Shown here: positions 59,733 to 64,000 of the stretch, piece after piece | Layout of the letters: every line of letters begins with the position of its first letter | How positions within the stretch are numbered: the first letter of the stretch is position 1 | NCBI GenBank assembly: GCA_024403355.1 | Contig: JAKSRW010000011.1 | Location: forward strand, 1 to 64,000 | Reading direction: 5' to 3' | Length of the DNA: 64,000 bases | From: Lachnospiraceae bacterium | GTDB taxonomy: Bacteria; Bacillota; Clostridia; Lachnospirales; Lachnospiraceae | Translations under genes and position numbers: made by a program | Notes under the pieces: generated by a model | The model's input: only the letters and a program-made list of their open reading frames with translations | Told to the model about the DNA's origin: nothing | Database searches by the model: none

Positions 59733-62030
59733 TTAATATAACCCTTGAAATAATTCATTTTTTGTTATTTTGCCTGTTGTGTAAGCTGCGGGAAGTGAAA
59801 AGCTCGTCTCTACACCCTTATAAAGGATTACCGCATCAAGAGCCTTATTGCTTTTAATTATAAACCAGTCAAGCTCACCGTCAGTCCATGACATTTCAAT
59901 CTCAGCATCCCCCATCAGCTTAAGTCCCTTAACATGACCGCAGGACCAGGCCTTCGGAAGCGCAGGTAAAAGAACGCTTCGCTCCTCACTGCTCTGCAAA
60001 AGCATATGTGCCATACCTGCTATACCGCCGAAATTACCGTCAATCTGAAAAGGCGGATGATTGTCAAAAAGGTTCGGAAGCGTCGAGCTCTTCAGAAGCT
60101 GGCAAAAATTTTCATAAGCCCTTTCACCATCGAAAAGCTTGGCATAATTATTGATAATCCATGCTCTGGACCAGCCTGTATGACCGCCGCCGTTTTCAAG
60201 TCTGCGCTTAAGCGTAATCTTTGCAGCTTCGGCTAGCTCAGGCGTTTTGTCAGGCGTAATCTGTGCCGAAGGATGAAGTCCGTAAAGGTGTGAAATATGC
60301 CTGTGTCCGGGCTCCATTTCATCGTAGTCCTCTATCCATTCCATAATCTGACCGTGCTTACCTATGCGGTCAGGTGCTATTTTTGCAAGCGCTGCCTTTA
60401 TTCTTTCATTAAGCTCATCATCAACATTCAGAATCTCGGCCGCCGCTATACACTGGCCGAAAAGGTCCCTGATAATCTGATTATCCATAGTAGCGCCAAA
60501 GGTAATCGCACCATGCTCACCGTTCGGAAGCAGATAGGTATTTTCAGGCGAAACCGAAGGACTTGTTACCAGATAGCCCTTATATTCGATCAGGAAATCA
60601 AGGAAAAACTCAGCCGCATCTCTCATTATCGGAAAGCTTTCCTTTAGGAATTCCGGATCCTTTGTATACAAATAATGCATCCACTGATGTGTACAAAGCC
60701 ATGCCGCACCCATAACCCAATATGAACCGGGAATCCAGTGATCCTGAACCGCCGTATCTCCCCATAAATCAGTATTATGGTGAGCAGTCCAGCCCTTACA
60801 GCCATACATTTTCTCTGCGGTTACTCTTCCGTTTGGCTGCATACGCTTAATATGCTCAAAAAGAGGCTCATGGAGCTCCGAAAGATTACAGATTTCCACC
60901 GGCCAGTAATTCATCTGCAGGTTAATGTTAATGGTATATTTACTGCACCATGCGGGCGTATAATCGTGACACCAGATGCCCTGCAGATTAAGCGGCAGGC
61001 TTCCCGGTCTACTGCCCGAAATAAGCAGATAACGTCCGAAATTAAAGTAAAGCTCATCAAGAATAAGGTCGGGCTTTTCGGGGCTAAGCTCCTTAAGACG
61101 GATATCCGTGGGAATATCCTCTGCCTCATTATCCTTGCCGGTCAGGCAAAGCTCCACTCTGTCGAAAAAGCTTCGGTAGTCCTCAATATGTCTTTTTTTA
61201 AGCTCATCATAGCTGTATTCAAAAGCTTTTTCAAAAACCTTGGCAATGGCCTTTGCCGGCTCCTTTTCCCTGAAGCTTGTAGCAGCCGCAACTATAAAAA
61301 CAGCCTCGTCTGCAGCTGTTACCTCCAGATTCTCACCGATAATGCTGACTCTTCCGCCCTTAGTCAGTGCGCGAAGCTCAAATGCAAAATCAACTCCGTT
61401 GCAGCCGGTATTACCGTAGCACATGATGCCGCATTCTTTTTGCTCATCAGAGCTGAGCACCCAGTCCTTTGCCTCTCCGGTCTTAACCGTGGCTGTATCA
61501 AAGGGCTCCCTGTAAAGCTCGGTATTCACATTTACCATACCCGGTTTATCAGCACTTATCCTGCATATAAGACAGTTATCTACCGCAGAAATAAAGGCCT
61601 CACGGCAATAAGCCACACCGTCCGAAACATAGCTGCAGCGGTATATTGCATTCTCAATATCAAGCTCGCGGAGATAATCCGAACAGTTATCGCCATGTCC
61701 CATATAAAGCTTAAAATCACCAAGCGTCTGATAAGGATACTGGCTTCTGGGAATACCTGACATGGACTTCATGATAAGTGATTCAGCCTCGGCTATCCTT
61801 CCTTCAAAAAGCATCTGCCTGATTATGGGAAGTGCCTTAAGCGCATCGGGATTATTTCTGTCACGGAAGCCTCCGCACCAGCAGCTGTCCTCATTCAGCT
61901 GAAAATACTCATAGCCTGCAAAGCCATGTGCCATAGCGCCTATACGTCCGTTTCCGAGAGGAAGAGCCTCCTCCCATCTCTTTGCCGGCTGTCTGTACCA
62001 AAGTCTCTTCTTAATCACACTATCTACCAT
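59733..62030 (-). CDS. Glycoside hydrolase family 95 (alpha-L-fucosidase type)
   Basis: About 765 aa, no signal peptide. N-terminal beta-sandwich with LWYRQPAKRWEEALPLGNG and FQLNEDSCWCGG. The (alpha/alpha)6 barrel has the INLQMNYWPVEICNLSELHEP motif (catalytic asparagines), SPSVSPENTYL (glutamate) and FQIDGNFGGIAGMAHML (aspartate). Family members release alpha-1,2-fucose or alpha-L-galactose, for instance from xyloglucan. The start may be ATG 62030 or GTG 62018, as the GGAAAGG site is 1 or 13 bases away. It follows a lipoprotein gene in the same operon. Confidence 0.92.
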   Translation of the reverse strand: MVDSVIKKRLWYRQPAKRWEEALPLGNGRIGAMAHGFAGYEYFQLNEDSCWCGGFRDRNNPDALKALPIIRQMLFEGRIAEAESLIMKSMSGIPRSQYPYQTLGDFKLYMGHGDNCSDYLRELDIENAIYRCSYVSDGVAYCREAFISAVDNCLICRISADKPGMVNVNTELYREPFDTATVKTGEAKDWVLSSDEQKECGIMCYGNTGCNGVDFAFELRALTKGGRVSIIGENLEVTAADEAVFIVAAATSFREKEPAKAIAKVFEKAFEYSYDELKKRHIEDYRSFFDRVELCLTGKDNEAEDIPTDIRLKELSPEKPDLILDELYFNFGRYLLISGSRPGSLPLNLQGIWCHDYTPAWCSKYTININLQMNYWPVEICNLSELHEPLFEHIKRMQPNGRVTAEKMYGCKGWTAHHNTDLWGDTAVQDHWIPGSYWVMGAAWLCTHQWMHYLYTKDPEFLKESFPIMRDAAEFFLDFLIEYKGYLVTSPSVSPENTYLLPNGEHGAITFGATMDNQIIRDLFGQCIAAAEILNVDDELNERIKAALAKIAPDRIGKHGQIMEWIEDYDEMEPGHRHISHLYGLHPSAQITPDKTPELAEAAKITLKRRLENGGGHTGWSRAWIINNYAKLFDGERAYENFCQLLKSSTLPNLFDNHPPFQIDGNFGGIAGMAHMLLQSSEERSVLLPALPKAWSCGHVKGLKLMGDAEIEMSWTDGELDWFIIKSNKALDAVILYKGVETSFSLPAAYTTGKITKNELFQGLY

Positions 62031-62063
62031 GCCTTTCCAGCAAGATTGCAAGCTTGCACATTA

Positions 62064-62954
62064 TTATTGTCTGTCGTAATACTTCTTACCTGCACTCGGA
62101 AGGAAGTAGGTTCTGATATATCCATCCTGTGAAACGATTACAAATTCATTTGTAGCCTCAACGTAGAATACATAATCTCCGTCCTCCTGCTCAATCTTAT
62201 GAAGAGCTGCAGGATTATTTACTACATCAGATGCTGCCTTCTGGTAATCGGCAGCGCTCTTAAAGCCCATTTCGATACCGTGCTTCTCGTAATGCTGGTT
62301 AAGAAGATTCTTGCTTCTGAAACGATACTCCACATATTCAGCTACAGCACCTGTATCTTCACCGTCATTATTTTTGTCATCCGCAATAAGCTCATCCGAG
62401 CCTTCTCCGATACCGTCAGCTGCAATAGCTGTATCGGAATCATCCGGCTCAGCGGGAATTACTGCATCCTGGGCAGTTTCAGAATTACTGTCAGGAAGGC
62501 TGCTGTCATTTGACTCGCTGTTATCTGCTTCGGTCTTTATGTCTTCCGTATTCTCTGCAGCTGAATTATTATCATTCGAACCGCCGCCAAGTAAGCTGGC
62601 GCCCGAGAGACTTTCCTTAAGACTGTCAAAGGAATCCGTTAAGCTGTCCTTAATCGACTGTCCGAGCTCTGCGGCCTCACTGCCCATATTTTCAAGTCCT
62701 TCCGAAGCGGCATCCTGAAGCTCACCTGCCGCAACACCGGCATTTACTGAAATATCATTCTTAATATTTTCAAACTCGTTATTAACACTGTTCGAAAAAT
62801 CACTTACCGACTGCTCGATATAATTATTAATCGAATCAACTACCTGACCTACAATTTCTTCAGGCTTCTTCTCCTTAGAACATCCCGAAAGTGCAAAAAC
62901 ACCCAGGAGACAAATTGCCAGTACCGCAATTCTCTTAAATACATATTTCTTCAT
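62064..62954 (-). CDS. Lipoprotein of unknown function
   Basis: 296 aa. Signal peptide with lipobox ALSGC. Residues 35-120 are amphipathic and helical (SINNYIEQSVSDFSNSVNNEFENIK), an Asn/Ser/Asp/Glu-rich linker follows (about 125-205), and the C-terminal 85 residues look folded (VEYRFRSKNLLNQHYEKHGIEMG, DYVFYVEATNEFVIVSQDGYIRTYF). The C-terminal module resembles phage-like or colicin-like endonuclease-associated folds only vaguely, so I make no function call. It is cotranscribed with GH95. Confidence 0.7.
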   Translation of the reverse strand: MKKYVFKRIAVLAICLLGVFALSGCSKEKKPEEIVGQVVDSINNYIEQSVSDFSNSVNNEFENIKNDISVNAGVAAGELQDAASEGLENMGSEAAELGQSIKDSLTDSFDSLKESLSGASLLGGGSNDNNSAAENTEDIKTEADNSESNDSSLPDSNSETAQDAVIPAEPDDSDTAIAADGIGEGSDELIADDKNNDGEDTGAVAEYVEYRFRSKNLLNQHYEKHGIEMGFKSAADYQKAASDVVNNPAALHKIEQEDGDYVFYVEATNEFVIVSQDGYIRTYFLPSAGKKYYDRQ

Positions 62955-62986
62955 AATATCACGCCTTTCTTTAACAATAATCTGCC

Positions 62987-63322
62987 TTACATACCGATAA
63001 TTGTATACACATTTTCTCCGCTTTCATCAGCCTTAAACCATGAATCAAGCTCCTCTATGCACTCGACTGTTTCAGGCAGATAGCCTGCTGCAGCGGCCTT
63101 AACCTTCTCCATAGCCTCGGTATCCACAGTGGTGATTCCAAAGTAATCAAACTGCGGCAGTACCGAAGAAAAAAGCCTTTTAAGCTTCAAATCATAGAAA
63201 ATCTCCTCATCAATACATATAGAATCTTTCTTCCATACCTGACCGTCATAGTTTCCGTGCTGAAACTCAATATAACAGCTGTTGGACTTTTCTCTTTCTT
63301 CCTCATTTATGAAATACTTCAT
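62987..63322 (-). CDS. Small protein of unknown function
   Basis: 111 aa from the ATG at 63322 (AAAGG ten bases upstream). No signal peptide or membrane helix; acidic overall, mixed alpha/beta (CYIEFQHGNYDGQVWKKDS, FFGI-like strand, DTEAMEKVKAAAAGYLPETVECIEELDSWF). I do not recognise it. It is first in an operon with the lipoprotein and GH95. Confidence 0.65.
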   Translation of the reverse strand: MKYFINEEEREKSNSCYIEFQHGNYDGQVWKKDSICIDEEIFYDLKLKRLFSSVLPQFDYFGITTVDTEAMEKVKAAAAGYLPETVECIEELDSWFKADESGENVYTIIGM

Positions 63323-63372
63323 TTTGTTCATACCTTTCATTTTTTTATTATTTAGCTTACAAAACCATTGAT

Positions 63373-63401
63373 ATTATACTATTCTGACCGCTTAAAAGCA
63401 A
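63373..63401 (-). promoter_or_regulatory. Promoter for small protein-lipoprotein-GH95 operon
   Basis: Minus-strand TTGCTT (63396-63401) and TATAAT (63373-63378), 17-base spacing. A 12-base match to the end of the 20038 element (gtcggggtcaaa) lies just upstream at 63411-63422. Confidence 0.65.
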
Positions 63402-63429
63402 GTAAAAGACGTCGGGGTCAAATCAGCGC

Positions 63430-63465
63430 AAAAAAAACGTGCTCTCTCTGAGAAAGAACACGTTT
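63430..63465 (-). terminator. Terminator of tRNA-Ser
   Basis: Long minus-strand hairpin (AAACGTG...CACGTTT with TCTTTCTC/GAGAGAGC inside) followed by an eight-T tract. Confidence 0.88.
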
Positions 63466-63467
63466 AG

Positions 63468-63553
63468 CGGAGTGGGTGGGATTCGAACCCACGAGACGTT
63501 GCCGCCTACCTGATTTCGAGTCAGGGCCGTTATGACCACTTCGATACCACTCC
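63468..63553 (-). tRNA. tRNA-Ser (anticodon CGA)
   Basis: 86 nt on the minus strand. The acceptor arms GGAGTGG/CCACTCC are at 63547-63553 and 63469-63475, with discriminator G at 63468. The anticodon stem is CCTGA/TCAGG with loop CTCGAAA, so the anticodon is CGA and it reads UCG. A long variable arm (GGCGGCAAC...) is typical of serine tRNA, and the T-arm is GGGTTCGAATCCC. CCA is not encoded. Confidence 0.96.
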
Positions 63554-63631
63554 TTATTATTTATCCGCCGATTTTGCCGGCAGCTAAACACATATTTAGA
63601 TTTTGCCTAGTCTAATAACTGTGCCTATATT

Positions 63632-63660
63632 TTTATACTATATATTCAAAAGATTTGCAA
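63632..63660 (-). promoter_or_regulatory. Promoter for tRNA-Ser inside the end of holA
   Basis: Minus-strand TTGCAA (63655-63660) and TATAAA (63632-63637), 17-base spacing; the -35 box lies within the holA coding sequence. A small GCCG/CGGC hairpin sits in the leader before the tRNA. Confidence 0.55.
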
Positions 63661-64000
63661 GTAAAATTTCAAGACCCAACTGCTCACCGATATCGCCCGT
63701 TTTAATGGCATACTCGGTATTCACCGTTTCTTCCACTGCTCTTTGAAGTTTTTTGGGCGAATAACCTCTTATCTGTGTCTTCATTTTTCGAACAAGCCAG
63801 TCCTGAGCTTGAATTCGCCCCGCTATTTCGGATATTCCGAGATCCTGATCCTCCAGCTCGCGAACACTCAGTAAACGCTGGTAATTCTTTCTGATAAGTG
63901 CCAGTATACCAAAGCCGCTCTCACGCATAGCCAAAAGGTCAGCATATATTTCAAAGCTTTTACTTTTATTCCGGGTAATAAGTGCATCTACCAGATCAAA
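63638..64000 (-). CDS. holA: DNA polymerase III delta subunit, C-terminal part
   Basis: The reading frame is open to the right edge, so 121 C-terminal residues are seen and the rest lies outside. The visible part runs from FDLVDALITRNKSKSFEIYA through ESGFGILALIRKNYQRLLS, QAQDWLVRKMKTQIRGYS and DIGEQLGLEILLANLL. This is the helical domain III of HolA, the clamp-loader subunit that opens the sliding clamp. No in-frame start needs to be chosen in the window. Confidence 0.87.
   Translation of the reverse strand, partial: FDLVDALITRNKSKSFEIYADLLAMRESGFGILALIRKNYQRLLSVRELEDQDLGISEIAGRIQAQDWLVRKMKTQIRGYSPKKLQRAVEETVNTEYAIKTGDIGEQLGLEILLANLLNI

Noticed and set aside
60777..61760. A 327-aa plus-strand ORF opposite the GH95 gene
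   Set aside because: It is antisense to conserved catalytic regions of GH95 and has no family resemblance or ribosome site.
63638..63934. A complete 98-aa gene at the right edge
   Set aside because: The frame stays open with HolA-like sequence to base 64000, so it is a truncated view of a longer gene.

Overview
The window looks like a chromosomal stretch of a monoderm, fibre-degrading Clostridia member, most probably a Lachnospiraceae bacterium (Butyrivibrio/Roseburia-like). The reasons are moderate GC, an LPxTG surface protein, a DNA ligase of the type I associate with Lachnospiraceae, a VorB-type ferredoxin-dependent 2-oxoacid oxidoreductase, a Trk potassium system, many plant-polysaccharide genes, and ABC sugar importers without their own ATPase. 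This placement rests on recognising protein families, not on a database search. No phage, transposase, CRISPR array or plasmid function was seen.

Layout. 1-7.5 kb: a bactofilin with four copies of a FliM-like motif, an RNase H, a zinc-ribbon membrane protein plus an SPFH/zinc-ribbon protein (a YdjG/YdjI-like pair), and a lipid kinase overlapping a hybrid histidine kinase. 7.6-16.3 kb: AraD on the plus strand, then a compact minus-strand operon cls / YvyF-like zinc ribbon / ruvA / ruvB / chorismate mutase-shikimate kinase fusion / yesL / trkA / trkH. 16.4-20 kb: YprB-like nuclease converging on a CotH-kinase lipoprotein with a repeat-rich linker. 20-26 kb: a four-subunit 2-oxoacid:ferredoxin oxidoreductase, a MinD-like ATPase, a rhomboid protease and a HAD phosphatase-biotin ligase fusion.

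26-49 kb is a carbohydrate-utilisation island. It holds cytoplasmic GH3, SGNH esterase and GH43 enzymes, an LPQTG surface protein and a highly expressed-looking solute-binding lipoprotein. It also holds an eight-gene operon (a large anchored binding protein with two jelly-roll-like modules, two permeases, an NHL/TPR propeller protein, a Yip1 protein, a DUF5696 protein and two more permeases), a divergent AraC regulator and a GH5 endoglucanase lipoprotein. The inferred flow is outside hydrolysis by GH5, capture by the two binding proteins, import through the two permease pairs (energised by an ATPase encoded elsewhere), and trimming inside by GH43, GH3 and the esterase. AraD could take the released arabinose onward.

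49-64 kb: ilvE, an unknown two-helix membrane protein, rluF-like and ligA, then HPt / metA / large hybrid kinase in one direction, a GH95 fucosidase operon, tRNA-Ser(CGA) and the 3' part of holA, which runs off the right edge.

Two families of non-coding repeats stand out. One is a 142-nt element, identical at 26046 and 32476 and cut by the left edge at position 1. It always lies 3' of a minus-strand gene, and both of its main hairpins contain G.U pairs that work only in minus-strand RNA. The other is a 193-nt multi-hairpin element in front of the CotH gene.
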